DNA of 64,000 nt from Euborellia annulipes (GCA_023213315.1 JAKCPI010022170.1:1-64000); one strand, 5' to 3'; positions 32,686 through 43,990 are shown, counted from the stretch's first letter. Translations and numbers: made by a program. The notes: generated from the letters alone by a model not told the origin.

Positions 32686-33105
32686 GAAAGAAATAAGTTT
32701 TGAAAACATGTCTTTAAACAAAGCTTCTCAAACGTTTTGTCCCTCCCACTATTAAAAAAAAGTTTCCTTTGCCTACGAAATAAATCTCACAAAATAGCCT
32801 ATTATAATATAAAATATTCGTATAATAATTATTTTATATTCTTAAAAATATAGTAGTACATGGAATTATTTAAAATAGAATTTAATATGTGAACCTATAA
32901 TGAATGAATATAAAATATTTAGACTCGTGAGGAGTTTTGCTTTAGAAAGGAAAATGAGCTTTATTTTTTCTTTAAAATTTCAGGTCTTTATTTATTTATT
33001 TATTTTTTTTTTTTTTGAACTGAATAATTTTTGCTTCATTTTGGAATCGAAAGTTGATTTTTCCAAATTTTTTTGATTACTTTAAAAAATATCACAAGTC
33101 AATTA

Positions 33106-33438
33106 TCATATACATATAGATATTAAATTAGGATGTAGTTTCAATAAATGTTTTTTCAAATTTGACTTTTGTTTCGACCGATGCCGGCAAATTGGACATT
33201 GGAATTGAGGCTTAACTCCACACTCGTATCGTAGATGTCGAATCAGGTCCCCTTTGATCTTGTATCTTCTTTGACATTGCGCACACTGAAAAGTGTTGAT
33301 GGCGTAATTCGAGTGCATAATGTGTCTGGATGATCTTTTTATAAGCACATGAAAAACTACAATGCGGCCAAAAGTATCGATGAGGAAGGGAAGTGTTCTG
33401 ATTGGTCGACGGATCCAGATAGAATTGATTAAACGAAA
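33106..33438 (-). pseudogene. lola: lola-type exon E11, frameshifted
   Basis: Acceptor TTTCTAG and leader SFNQFYLDPSTNQNTSLPHR are normal for F-class. F1 reads FWPHCSFSC: the first zinc cysteine is tryptophan (TGG). About 14 bases are missing near 33310-33330 compared with E15, so the frame from the acceptor leaves F1 after KKIIQTH and stops at 33212. F2 (CAQCQRRY...HLRYEC, contacts I-G-D-R) and F3 (CPICRHRS...HLLKLH, Q-S-N-K) remain intact but only in the +1 frame relative to the acceptor. As spliced normally it would give a fingerless truncated tail. A different acceptor could rescue F2-F3; none is obvious. Confidence 0.85.
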
Positions 33439-33559
33439 CTAGAAACAAAAAAAAGAGATTAATCACTTCTGCAGATTAGTTATTCGAAAGCCTGTGAATT
33501 GTAAAAAAATAAAAACAAACTCTAATTGTTATAAACAACAATCAGTGAACAATATTCCA

Positions 33560-33720
33560 CCCACTCCTTCCGTAGCCATAGGTTAAAGCACTTGACAAAT
33601 GTGATAGTCTTAAAACGAGGCGCGGGTTCGGAGCCCAGGAAGAAAGACCTAAGAATTAATTAATTAATTTAAATAATTTGGAAAACAAATAGTATAAATA
33701 AATATCACATATACATCGTA
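33560..33720 (+). repeat. decayed SINE in F-class upstream module
   Basis: GCGGGTTCGGAGCCCAGG, ATAATTTGGAAAACAAATAG and AAATAAATAT recall the B box and palindrome of the SINE. Similar decayed copies at 37580-37690, 47640-47770, 59180-59300 and 60110-60230, each upstream (minus sense) of an F-class exon or within a duplicate of that module. Confidence 0.45.
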
Positions 33721-34215
33721 TTTAAATAAAGAATATCGTTAAATTCTATATGGCCTAAGTTGGCAATAAGAATTTAACTAAAGAACAATATTTAAAATAC
33801 TTTTTAAACTCATAGAAAACGAAGTCTCACCTGAATACTTAAAAACAGCGCAGACCCGAATATTTATTTTAATATTATCTCACTACATTCAAAAAGAAAT
33901 AAAATGGATAACGAAAAAAAATTTTTGTTGTATTTTTTTTAATATTTATTGCAATGTCTAAATTAATTACATTTGTATTTTAACAGAGAGAGGTTAACCA
34001 AGTGAAGGTACTTACAAATAAAAAATTCCTCTTCCCTCCAAACAAAACAGAAATTCAGGGAATATCTGTCTTAACATTTAATATTATTTGAAAAATTAGC
34101 ATAATAAAATATTAGTATAATAATAATTTTAATTATTTTTTTTTCTTATAAATAATATGATAATAGAAAGAATGATAAAATAAGGGGTATTTTTTAATTT
34201 CAATTTCATTCAATT

Positions 34216-34460
34216 CAAGGGCGGATACAAGGGGGGGGGGGTAAAGGGGGTAATTACCCCCCTGAGATTTAGAAAAAAATACTTTTTTTCGAAAATTTTT
34301 AATGTAAAATTTTAAAAATTTGATTTGTATTTATATTCTGGCCAACAAGTACAGAATGCGCCTTTAAATTACCGAAATTAAGAAAAAAAATGTGTGCTGT
34401 GCGACCAGTCGCTCCAGATTACCCCCCCCCTCCCGAGAAACACCTCTGGATCCGCCACTG
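34216..34460. mobile_element. hAT-type MITE
   Basis: Ends CAAGGGCGGATAC and GGATCCGCCACTG. Flanks ATTCAATT / TTTCAATT give a 7/8 target duplication. Same family as 24767-25027, including the GTGTGCTGTGCGACCAGTC segment. Lies just beyond the E12 stop. Confidence 0.75.
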
Positions 34461-34549
34461 TTTCAATTTAGAATAGAAGGGTGAACTCACCAAATTTTTT
34501 TATTTAAAAGATATCACCGATGATTTATCACATACATAGATATTAATAT

Positions 34550-34887
34550 TTAAACATTTCTATTACCATGTTTACCTAACAAATGTTTTTTCAAATCTGA
34601 ATTTCTCTTCGCCCGATACGGGCAAATTGGGCATTGGAATTGAGGTTCAACTCCACATTCGTATCGTAGATGTCGAACCAGTAGACCTTTGTTCTTGTAT
34701 CTTCGATGGCATTGCGTACACTCAAAGGGGTTAACCGCGTCTTTCGGTGTCAAGTGCATATTAATGATGTGCGTTTGTAGGTTTTGTTTATAAGCAGACG
34801 AATAATTACACTGGGAGCAAAAAAATGGTTCCCGACGGTAATAATTTTGCCGGTCCGAAGGATCCAGAGAGACCTGATTAAATGAAA
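34550..34887 (-). CDS. lola: lola-type alternative 3' exon E12
   Basis: 111 residues; acceptor GGTTTTCAG; leader SFNQVSLDPSDRQNYYRREP. F1 CSQCNYSS...HIINMH, F2 CTQCHRRY...HLRYEC, F3 CPICPYRA...HLLGKH. The extra third cysteine usual in F1 (CNYSC) is serine here. Contacts: F1 Y-Q-N-T, F2 N-G-L-R, F3 R-S-D-K. F3 (YRAKRNSDLKKH) is the same as in E14 and E16 despite different F1 and F2, suggesting exchange of 3' exon parts. Confidence 0.9.
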
Positions 34888-35718
34888 CTGAAAACCAAAA
34901 AAGAAAAAAAAAGAAATTAATATTCTGAAAGCGTAATATCTTTTAAAGACAGGATGAGTCAAAATATGCCGCTTACGGATTTCGAAATTTCCATTAAGCT
35001 AGCGAGTCCACCCGTTAAGACTTTAATTACAAAAATCTAGAATGAATGTTAAATATTAATCGTGAAAGTGAATACAAAGTCTAAAATTCTAATCTAATAA
35101 AAGATTTTTAGAGGATATTAAATCAAAAAGGTAGAGGAATGAAAGGGAAAGTCCCGGTTAGTAGTAAATATTACAGTATTAGGATATTAAAAGAAATCAG
35201 GATTTTCCTGATTGACTCCTGATGGACTTATTTTACTTTCTCTTACCTATATATGTTAATATACAGTTTCTTACAATATAATAAACTCGTTTCTTAACTC
35301 ATAGCAACTCGGAAATTCTCCGGATAGCTTTAAACACAACTATTATTTGAATTTAATGTATATTATAATCAGGAGAAAAGTTGCTGTTGATCCCATCCCC
35401 AATTTATCGCCTGCTGAGAATCATAGTGGAGAAAGTTCGAAAAAATTCAATTTTTGAGTTGTCTAGCCTAGGCTTCTCTTTTAAGGACCAAAGTGGGGAA
35501 AGAATATTCCCATTCTTTGCTATTGATTCTGGTCTATTCATTTGTTGACCGGGCTATTTAAATGAAAATGTTTATAAAACTTAGAAACGACTTTTCTCGA
35601 ATTGTTCAATTTCGGCCTTTCAGCATTCTCAGCAGGCGATATATTATATGAGGATTTGAACATTCAAAGGGAACAAATGAAATAAAAAATATCTAGTGTT
35701 TTTTTTTTTTTTTTAAAG

Positions 35719-35724
35719 TTTATT
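35719..35724 (-). terminator. AATAAA polyadenylation signal, E13 side
   Basis: AATAAA on the minus strand in TTATTTCAATAAACTTTAA, about 1,300 bases beyond the E13 stop, or about 550 without the element at 36313-37062. Confidence 0.35.
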
Positions 35725-36044
35725 GAAATAAATAAAATAAAACATTTCTCTTTAAACAAAGTTTCTCAAAAGTATTGCCCCAAAAAATATTCACAACCAC
35801 CAAATGAATCTAAAATTTAAAGGTTTGTGATACCTGTCTTAAATTAAATACTATTGATATATATAAAAAATTACCTTGTTATAAGATATTAGTATAATAA
35901 GTATTATTTTATTCTTAAAAATATGGAAAACAATTCATGGAATGATTTAAAGTTATATTCAATTACATTAAAAATCAAAAATGCATTAAATTTGAACCTT
36001 TCCATTAGAATCAATCAATTTGTAAAAACAACATAGTAGGCATA

Positions 36045-36148
36045 ATTGTTGTAAGAATTTTTATATTGGTTTTGTTTTATAAGATTTTGTATTTTGTGGG
36101 TCTCCAATGGCCTCTGGCCTACGGAGGAAATAAAAAAAAAAAAAAAAT
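36045..36148 (+). mobile_element. LINE-like 3' end fragment
   Basis: TTTTGTATTTTGTGGGTCTCC, AATGGCCTCTGGCCTACGG then an A tract. Confidence 0.4.
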
Positions 36149-36467
36149 TGTTGTAAGAATGCAATGTTTTTTTTATCTTTCAATATCTGAAATTTAACAT
36201 TTCTTTTTTTTTTTTTTAACTGAATAACTTTTAAATCATTTTAGAATCGAAGGGTGATCTCTTTTGATTATTTTCAAAGATATCACAAGTCATTTAAATT
36301 GATGCTATATATTAGAGACCTGCCGAATTTTTTTGGCCCGTGCCCGTATTTTTTTTGACTTCCCGCCCGTGTCCGGCCCGTGATTTTTGACCATTCTTCA
36401 GGCCCGCCAGTACCCTAGTGAATGAATGAATGTCTAAAAATTTTTAAATAAAATAATTTTTTTTTTT

Positions 36468-36615
36468 TTTAACACTCACACTTTTTTCTCATTCACACTC
36501 ACACTCGCATTCACACTGTCTTTCGGCAACATAGGCCATATAAGACTTTGACGATATCCATTATTAATTAATATACAAATTGGGGGTCCAGGCATTCTTA
36601 TTTAAGCCATATAAT
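36468..36615 (-). mobile_element. SINE 3' part
   Basis: Minus strand: CCTGGACCCCCAATTTGTAT, GGCCTATGTTGCCGAAAG, GAGTGTGAATGAGAAAAAAG. Nested in the 36313-37062 element. Confidence 0.55.
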
Positions 36616-36664
36616 TTTATTTAAAATAACTTTGAAATTATACATTGTTTATTTCTTTAAAAAA

Positions 36665-36796
36665 AAAAACATTCACACTTTTTCTCATTCACACAGTCTT
36701 TTAGGCAACTTAGGCCATTTAAGACTTTGACGATAATCGTTAATTATTAATATATCTATTGGGGGTCCAGGCATTTCTATTTAAGTCATTTGGTAT
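36665..36796 (-). mobile_element. SINE 3' part, second
   Basis: Minus strand: AAATGCCTGGACCCCCAATAG, GGCCTAAGTTGCCTAAAAG, AAAAAGTGTGAATG. A second copy next to the first. Confidence 0.55.
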
Positions 36797-37021
36797 TGTT
36801 TATTTCAAAATACTTAATTTTTTTTATACATTTTTAATAAAAAACCTACACTTTTTCATAATCTCAGATGTCAGAAAAAAGAAATATTTTAAATTTAAAT
36901 TTTTTTTTTTTTATAGGTCCGTGCCCGCCCGATTTCATTTGCATGCCCGTCCGCCCGAACCCGTTTATTTAGACTTGCTACTCGCCCGTAATTTTTTCAT
37001 GACATCCAAAACTCGCCCGGG

Positions 37022-37401
37022 CTACGGGCCTACGGGCTTATCCGTACCCGTGAAGGGCTCTATATCAACTTTTCTACAACGATGTTTTCCTAACATATGT
37101 CTTTTCAAATGTGACTTTCGTTTCGATCGATACGGGCAAATTGGACAGTGGAATTGAGGCTCAATTCCACACTCGTATCTTAGATGTCGAGCCAGATCCC
37201 CTTTGATTTTGTATATTCTATCACATTGGGAACACTGGAAGGTGTTGATGGCGCCCTTCGAATTCATGTGCACATTATTTATGTGTTTATTTAGAATTGT
37301 TTTATTAAGACTGGAAAAACTACAATGGTGGCAAAAGAATCGTTCATGGAGGAAGGTGTAATGATTGGCCGACCGTTCCAGAGAGAATTCATTAAACGAA
37401 A
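37022..37401 (-). CDS. lola: lola-type alternative 3' exon E13, tail from an inserted element
   Basis: 125 residues; acceptor TTTCTAG; leader SFNEFSLERSANHYTFLHER (F-class). F1 CHHCSFSS...HINNVH (third cysteine lost), F2 CSQCDRIY...HLRYEC, F3 CPICPYRS...HMLGKH. Bridge YECGIEPQFHCPIC. Contacts: F1 N-T-I-K, F2 I-G-D-R, F3 R-S-H-R. After RKVDI the frame enters the inverted-repeat element at 37062 and reads EPFTGTDKPVGP before stopping. On the far side of the element the genomic sequence would have given a stop directly after KVDI, like sister exons. Confidence 0.85.
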
Positions 37402-37876
37402 CTAGAAACAAAAATAGAAAAAAAAGAGATTAATTTCCTCTGCAGAAATAGTGCAATGTAAGTGAATTGTAATAAAAAATAAACTCTAAATGTTGTTTGT
37501 AATCAAATGACAATATATCCACTACCCCAAAGCTGAAAGATTATAGATGTTGACAAATGTCAATATTGATAATCTTAAAGCCAAAGGGCTTGAGTTCAGA
37601 TCCCAGGCAGTCAGTTGAATATTTATTTCAATCATTTGGATACCAAATGGTATAAATAAATATGCCTCAAATATATATCATATAAATAATGAGTAATGTC
37701 CCTAAAATTATTAAAATATAAGGAAGGATATTAAAATCCGAATCCGTGGGAAATCAGAGACTTGTATTTTTTTTTTTTTTTTTGGAATGGGTGCATAAGG
37801 TCTGAAGAATTTCTTTATTTATACATTTTTTTAAGTGACTTGAAAATATATCACCGGTTATACTTAAATATTATAT

Positions 37877-38214
37877 TTAAACATTTCTAATACGATGTTT
37901 TGCTAACAAATGTTTTTTCAAATCTGAATTTCTCTTCGCCCTATACGGGCAAATTGGACATTGGAATTGAGGCTCAACTCCACACTCGTATCGTAGATGT
38001 CGATTCAGATGCTCTCTGTTCTTGTATCTTCGATGGCATTGTACACACTGATGGGTGTTGATGGCATCTTTAGGGGTCAAATGCACTTTATGGATGTGTC
38101 TTGTCAAGCGGCTTTTATAATCACATGAATAACTACAATAGTGGCAAAAGAATCGTTCCGGGAGGGAAGTGTTCTGATTGGTCGACCGATCCAGAGAGAA
38201 TTCATTAAACCAAA
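37877..38214 (-). CDS. lola: lola-type alternative 3' exon E14
   Basis: 111 residues; acceptor GGTTTCTAG; leader WFNEFSLDRSTNQNTSLPER (F-class). F1 CHYCSYSC...HIHKVH, F2 CVQCHRRY...HLRYEC, F3 CPICPYRA...HLLAKH. Contacts: F1 Y-S-R-R, F2 N-E-H-R, F3 R-S-D-K. The F1 arginine at position 3 is unusual in this array. No conserved AATAAA block is seen in the short 3' flank before E13. Confidence 0.9.
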
Positions 38215-38400
38215 CTAGAAACCAAAAAAGAAAAAAAAACAAAAATAGATTAATTTCTTCTGCAAAAATAGTTAATCTAAAGGTTCTGAATTGTAATAAA
38301 AAATAAAATCAAAATGTTATATTCAAATGAACAATATATCTACTATCCCCGTAGCCAAGACCCAAGAACATTAATTTAAATTATTTGGATACCCAATGGT

Positions 38401-38655
38401 CAGTGGCGGATTAATGCAATTTTGTCGGGGGGGGGCGGTTTTTTTTTATTTTTTTTTTATTTAAGGACTTTGTGGGCATCTATGGCCATTTAGACCCCTT
38501 TCCTATTTATTTAAATTGATTGGTAACAAATTCAATTGAAATTAAAGCCCGGAAATCATAATTTCTTTAGATTACTAGTTTTTATAACATTGTGAATTTC
38601 TTCTCGGGGGGGGGGCGATCGCCCCCCTCGCCCCCCCCCCTTTAATCCGCCCCTG
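38401..38655. mobile_element. hAT-type MITE with perfect 8-bp TSD
   Basis: Ends CAGTGGCGGATTAA and TTTAATCCGCCCCTG; exact duplication CCAATGGT at 38393-38400 and 38656-38663. G-runs inside. Inserted into a decayed SINE of the F-class module. Confidence 0.85.
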
Positions 38656-39159
38656 CCAATGGTATAGGCATAATCACATATAATTCGTATTTAAATAATG
38701 AGAATCGTTAAAGTCTATAACTACGATGGCAATAAGATTTTAAAAAATGAATATATAAAAACCCCAAGAGACAAGAACCAGACCTAGAAAAAGAGGAACA
38801 TAAACCAAGAACTCCCCTGAATAACTATTTAAAAATAACGCGGATTCGAATACTTATTTTACTATTATCTCATAAATACATTCATTCATTCATTCATAAA
38901 GAAATAAATAGGAAAAAATTTTTGTAGTTTTTTATTTAAATTTTTTTTTTCAAATTTTATTGCATTTGATAACATTTGTCTTTGAACCGAGGTTCTCAAA
39001 AAGAAGAATTAAAAGTTTGAGAAACCCTGTTTTAAAGTATAATAATATATTAATATATAAAAAATTATACTCTGATAATACTAGAAATTAATATAATAAT
39101 AATTATTATTATTTTTTATTCTTATAAATAATGTAGTCGTAATAGAAAATAATTCATGG

Positions 39160-39325
39160 AATGTCGTTTTGGGGTCCTCTGAGTCCAAAAAAGTGGTTTT
39201 TGGGACATGGTCTGTTAGGGTATATGCAGACACAAAAACTCTGGTGTGGCAAGTAGAAAACTTTCAATTACCGAAGGTAAGAGAAAGTTGAGTGCTATGC
39301 GATCAGTTACACCAGATTTTTTCAT
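39160..39325 (+). mobile_element. unclassified element R1, internally deleted
   Basis: CCAAAAAAGTGGTTTTTGGG and ACATGGTCTG from the 5' half joined to the 3' hairpin (TCTGGTGTGGCAAG...CAGTTACACCAGA). Confidence 0.5.
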
Positions 39326-39421
39326 TTAAATTTCATTAAAATTAAAATCGAAAGGTGATCTCCAAATTTTTTTTATTACTTTATAAATTATCAGTGGTTA
39401 ATATAACATATATAGATATTA

Positions 39422-39765
39422 TTATATTTTAACACTTCTATTAGAATGTTTTCCCAACAAATGTTTTTTCAAATCTGCTTTATGTTTCGACCGATACGGG
39501 CAAATTGGACATTGGAATTGAGGCTCAACTCCACACTCGTAACGTAGATGTCGAATCAGATGCCCTTTGATCTTGTATCTTCTATGACATTGCACACACT
39601 GAAAAGTGTTGATGGCGTCATTCAGAGCCAAATGCATAATACTGATGTGTCTTTGGATGCTCTTTTTATAATCACATGAAAAACTACAATGCGGGCAAAA
39701 GTATCGTTCAGGGAGGGAGGTGTTCTGATTGGTCGACTGATCCATATAGAATTGATTTAACGAAA
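39422..39765 (-). CDS. lola: lola-type alternative 3' exon E15
   Basis: 113 residues; acceptor TTTCCAG; leader SLNQFYMDQSTNQNTSLPER (F-class). F1 CPHCSFSC...HISIMH, F2 CVQCHRRY...HLRYEC, F3 CPICPYRS...HLLGKH. Contacts: F1 Y-K-S-R, F2 I-G-H-R, F3 H-A-D-K. Closest intact relative of the broken E11 in the F1-F2 linker region and so a useful reference for its 14-base loss. Confidence 0.9.
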
Positions 39766-39799
39766 CTGGAAACAAAAAAAAAAAAGAGATTAAAAGGTT

Positions 39800-40035
39800 G
39801 TTTTTAGTTTATTTTCATGGTTTATAAGTGGATTCGTTTAAAAAAATATTAAGCGTTGTTGCTATAATGTATTTTTGATAACTATGTTTTTTATATAATG
39901 TATTTTTTTGTAAAAACGTGTTTTATGTACTATATTGTTTGTATTATGTATTTTTTAATGATTATATATAAAATATATGCATACAGAGGACTGACTGAAT
40001 GGCTAAACCACAAGTCAAAAAATAAAGAAAAGAAA
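39800..40035 (+). mobile_element. LINE-like 3' end fragment
   Basis: Tandem-like TATAATGTATTTTT units, GACTGAATGGCTAAACCAC, then AAAAAATAAAGAAAAG. Resembles 2330-2612. Confidence 0.4.
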
Positions 40036-40547
40036 ATGAGTATCATTAAATTCTAATTCTAAACCTAAATCTCACCTGAATATTTAAAAACAGGGAAGAC
40101 CCAAATATTTATTTTAATATTAATATTATCTCATACAAACATTCACAAAGAAATAAAATGGATAATGAGAAATAATTTTTGTTGTTTCTTTCTTATATTT
40201 ATTGGCATGTCTAAATTAAAAACATTTGTCTCTGAACAGAGAGTGGTTCTCAAAGAGAAGGTGCTAAAAAAAAATTCCTCTTAACTCCAAACAAAACTGG
40301 AAGTCACGAAATACTGTCTTAAAATTTAATATTATAAATGCATAAAAAAATATTAGTATAATAATAATAATTATAATTATTTTTTATTCTTATTCTTATA
40401 AATAATATAATCATAATAGAAAATAATCCATGGAATGATAAAATAAGAGTGATTTTTTCATTTCAATTTTTTCAATTTAGAATAGAAGGTGATCTCTCCA
40501 AATTTTTTTTATTACTTTAAATGATATCAATATAACATATATAGATA

Positions 40548-40891
40548 TTATTTTTTAACATTTCTATTACGATGTTTCCCCAACAAATGTTTTTTCAAAT
40601 CTGAATTTCTCTTCGCCCGGTACGGGCAAATTGGACATTGGAATTGAGGCTCAACTCCACACTCGTATCGTTGATGTCGAACCAGCTGATCTTTGTTCTT
40701 GTATCTTCGATAGCATTGCGAACACTCAAAAGGGTTAACCGCGTCTTTCGGTGTCAAGTGCATATTAGTGATGTGTCTTTGTATGCTAGTTTTATAAACA
40801 CATGTAAAACTACAATGGGGGCAAGAGTATTCTTCTGGAAGGTTAGAGTTTTGCCGGGTCGAAGGATCCAGAGAGAACTGATTAAATGAAA
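40548..40891 (-). CDS. lola: lola-type alternative 3' exon E16
   Basis: 113 residues; acceptor GGTTTCCAG; leader SFNQFSLDPSTRQNSNLPEE. F1 CPHCSFTC...HITNMH, F2 CSQCYRRY...HQRYEC, F3 CPICPYRA...HLLGKH. Contacts: F1 Y-T-S-R, F2 N-D-Q-R, F3 R-S-D-K. Recent duplicate of E17: leaders, F1 and both flanks are almost the same over about 1.2 kb. The upstream intron is N-class although the finger is CSFTC. Confidence 0.9.
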
Positions 40892-40959
40892 CTGGAAACC
40901 AAAAAACAATGAAAAAAATTAATATTCTGATATATTCGCACGTAATAGCTTTTTAAAAA

Positions 40960-41190
40960 TAGAAGAGTGAAAAAATGCCACTCACGGATTTCAAAATTCA
41001 CCTGAGTCTACCCATCAACACTTTAATCTAGAATGAATGCTAAATATTAATAGTGAAAGTGAAGACACGAGGTAAAATTCTAATCTAATAGAAGAAGACA
41101 CTTAGAGGATATCAACTCAAATGGGCAGTGGAATGAAAGGGAAAGTCCTGGTTAGTAGCAAATATTACACTATCGGTAGAGGTTATTAAC
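40960..41190 (-). repeat. N-class upstream intron module, E16 copy
   Basis: GAATGCTAAATATTAATAG, GACACGAGGTAAAATTC and GGAATGAAAGGGAAAGTCC, nearly the same as 44060-44300. Confidence 0.7.
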
Positions 41191-41623
41191 AGAAATCAGG
41201 ACTTACCTGATTGATTCCTGATGGACTTATTTTTTTACAATAAAATAAATTCCTTTCTTAACTTAGCTTTAAACACAACTAATTTGAATATTTATTTTAA
41301 TAATATATCTATATATTATAATCAGTTAATATTGCAGTTGTTGTTGATTCCATGGGCGTAGTCAGACATCTTGTTAGGACGAGAGGGGAGGGGGTTTGAA
41401 ATTGATATATAAATAGATTATTAATTATTTATTTAAATAAAAAAAAATCTGAAAATATAGAACAAACATAAATGGTAAAAAAAAAATCAGAATCAAATTT
41501 GTAAGTGTTTGGATCTCAGTTTCAAGGTTGGTTAATATTGATAATAAACGGGCCAGTAGAAGTAAATATTTTTATTAAATGAAATATCCCGCACGCCAAG
41601 GATTTGAACAGGGATCTTATATG

Positions 41624-41882
41624 CAGCGGCGTAACTAGCCTTTGAGGGCGGAGGGGGCGAAGCTCAACTAGGGCGCCGTTTTTTAAGTTGTAATATTATT
41701 TTAAAGAAATCTATCAATTTCTTGGACAATCTATCGAAAGAATATGATAAAATCACCCTCCCTGGGCTATATTTTAGATGCTCTAGGGCGCCTATGTCGG
41801 TATCGAGGGGCGCCAAAGGCTTGAAGCGCCTGGGGCGGAGGGGGCAAGAGCCCCCCTTCGCCCCCACCTAGTTACGCTACTG
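41624..41882. mobile_element. hAT-type MITE with perfect 8-bp TSD
   Basis: Ends CAGCGGCGTAACTAG and CTAGTTACGCTACTG; exact duplication CTTATATG at 41616-41623 and 41883-41890. Same family as 9861-10130 (shared AGCCTTTGAGGGC and GAAGCTCAACT). Confidence 0.85.
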
Positions 41883-42166
41883 CTTATATGTAGAAACCGA
41901 CACCCTAACTCAATTTATCAACGAGCCATTTATATAAGCCAATATATAGGTTTACAATGGGGCATTTCACGCCAAATCGAACGGTTTGAAAAATTTTAAT
42001 TTTTGATTTCCTCCTTTTTTGATATTTTTTAGTACCCCTTAAAAAACCCCTCCTGGTAAATTTTGAGATTTTTCTGATCATCGGTTCAGATTTTGAAAAA
42101 ACCCTCTTTTTTTGGTTTATTGCTTCATAACTCCTACAAAAATGGTCCGATTTCCAACTTTTTTTT

Positions 42167-42827
42167 TACTTTCTCTTACCTATGTATATATGTAATATAT
42201 ATATAGAGAGAAAGTATTGGATTCATGTCAAAAATTCGATGTCGAGATTTTGATGGATCTTCACGTTTTGAGGTCCCCTGAATCCAAAAAAGTGGTTTTC
42301 GCGACATGGTCTGTCTGTGTGTGTGTGTGTGTCTGTGAACAAAATATCTCAAGAACGAAAAGAGCCAGGAGGTTGAAATTTTATATTTAAGTTAGGCACC
42401 CCCATGGGACGTGACACGAAGCTTTTGAACAAAATCGACCAAAAAGTACTAGCACTTTACTGATTCACTTTTTCAGTTTTTTTCGATTTTCTCAAAATTT
42501 GCTCCAACGATTTTTTTTTAAATTCAAAAATCAATTATTTTTTAGATTCTCTATAAAATGTATATTCTCATTTTGTGATTGAAATCTTCTGAAGACCACT
42601 TTACTCTTGTACTCCATAGAAAAGATAGGAGAAATGGTTGCCATGGTATCAAAATATAAACATTTTCCCATACTTATAAATTTTACATCTTGAATTCAAT
42701 TGTACCCTACTGTCGGAAACTAAATACATGTCGACACAAAAAATCTGGTGTGACAAGCACAGTACACAACTTTCGATTACCGAAGGTAAGAGAAAGTTGT
42801 GTGCTGTGCGCCAGTCACACCAGATTT
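42167..42827 (+). mobile_element. unclassified element R1, best full-length copy
   Basis: 5' hairpin TACTTTCTCTTACC/GAGAGAAAGTA, then GATGTCGAGATTTTGATGG, GTGTGTGTGTGTG, ACTTTACTGATTCACTTTTTC and a 3' hairpin of about 80 bp at 42744-42824. Inserted between inverted copies of GTTGGAAATCGGACCATTTTTG (42090-42165 and 43158-43235), that is, nested in an older inverted-repeat element. No ORF; a Helitron-like relative is possible because of the 3' hairpin, but no CTRR end is seen. Confidence 0.65.
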
Positions 42828-43646
42828 TTTTTTGAAATTTTTGTTTTTTGTGTAGTTTTCAAGGTACTCCATGTCTACTATTTTTAAAAAATGATTAATA
42901 GGAAAAAAAAATTTTTCAAGCTTTCAAAAATCGAAAAAAAATAGTAGCCATGGAATGAATACCCACGACCGGAACCGCCTGAAAAGTTCTGGATTGAATA
43001 GTTGTTTGTTACCAAAAATTTTCAGGAAAATCAAAGTGCATGATTTTCAGAAAATGACAAAAATTTTGAAATTTGTAAATGACACAGAAAAATTATTCAA
43101 AAAAATAAATTGTATTTTTTTTTCTTGATAACTACACAAGAAAAAAAAAAAAAAAAAAAGTTGGAAATCGGACCATTTTTGTAAGAGTTATGAGCAAAAA
43201 ACCAAAAAAAAGAGGGTTTTTTCAAAATATGAACCGCACATCAAAAAAGGTTGGGAACCGCTGAAGTAGGCGGAAAGCCCGCTTTCTTATATTTATTGGA
43301 ATGTCTAAATTAAAAACATTTGTCTCTAAACAGAGAGTGGTTCTCAAAGAGAAGGTGCTAAAAAAAAAAAATTCCTCTGAACTCCAAACAAAACTGGAAG
43401 TCACGAAATACTGTCTTAAAATTTAATATTATAAATGCATAAAAAAATATTAGTATAATAATTAATAATTATAATTATTTTTTATTCTTATAAATAATAT
43501 AATCATAATAGAAAATAATCCATGGAATGATAAAATGAGAGTGATTTTTTCATTTCAATTTATTTCAATTTAGAATTTAGAAGTTGATCTCTCCAAATTT
43601 TTTTTTATTACTTTAAATGATATCATGAATATAACATATATAGATA

Positions 43647-43990
43647 TTATTTTTTAACATTTCTTTTACGATGTTTCCCCAACAAATGTTTTTTCAAATC
43701 TGAATTTCGCTTCGACTGATACGGGCAAATTGGACATTGGAATTTACGAGGAACTCCACACTCGTATCGTTGATGTCGAGCCAGATTCCCTTTGCTCTTG
43801 TATCTTCGATAGCATTGCGGACACTCATAGGGGTTAACCGAGTCTTTCGATGTCAAGTGCATATTAGCGATGTGTCTTTGTATGATAGTTTTATAAACAC
43901 ATGTAAAACTACAATGGGGGCAAGAGTATTCTTCCGGAAGGTTAGAGTTTTGCCAGGTCGAAGGATCCAGAGAGAACTGATTAAATGAAA
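43647..43990 (-). CDS. lola: lola-type alternative 3' exon E17
   Basis: 113 residues; acceptor GGTTTCCAG; leader SFNQFSLDPSTWQNSNLPEE. F1 CPHCSFTC...HIANMH, F2 CPQCYRRY...HQRYEC, F3 CPICPYQS...HLLGKH. Contacts: F1 Y-T-I-R, F2 S-G-N-R, F3 R-S-D-K. The bridge is YECGVPRKFQCPIC instead of GVEPQ, shared only with E29. Compared with E16, changes are concentrated in F2 and the bridge. Confidence 0.9.

Larger units (their letters stand above)
36313..37062. mobile_element. inverted-repeat DNA element rich in GCCCG, inserted at the end of E13
   Basis: Outer ends TAGAGACC and GGGCTCTA are inverse. Both ends carry irregular GCCCG/CGGGC repeats (36338-36410, 36915-37050) around an AT-rich core that has taken up two SINE pieces. 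No transposase. A hAT-like origin is possible; no clean target duplication was found. It provides the stop codon of E13. Confidence 0.5.

Noticed and set aside
36759..37157. 132-codon plus-strand frame
   Set aside because: Crosses the inverted-repeat element and antisense E13; composite of unrelated pieces.
42090..43235. Inverted pair GTTGGAAATCGGACC as a complete transposon
   Set aside because: Arms are clear but outer ends and target duplication could not be defined because of the R1 insertion.
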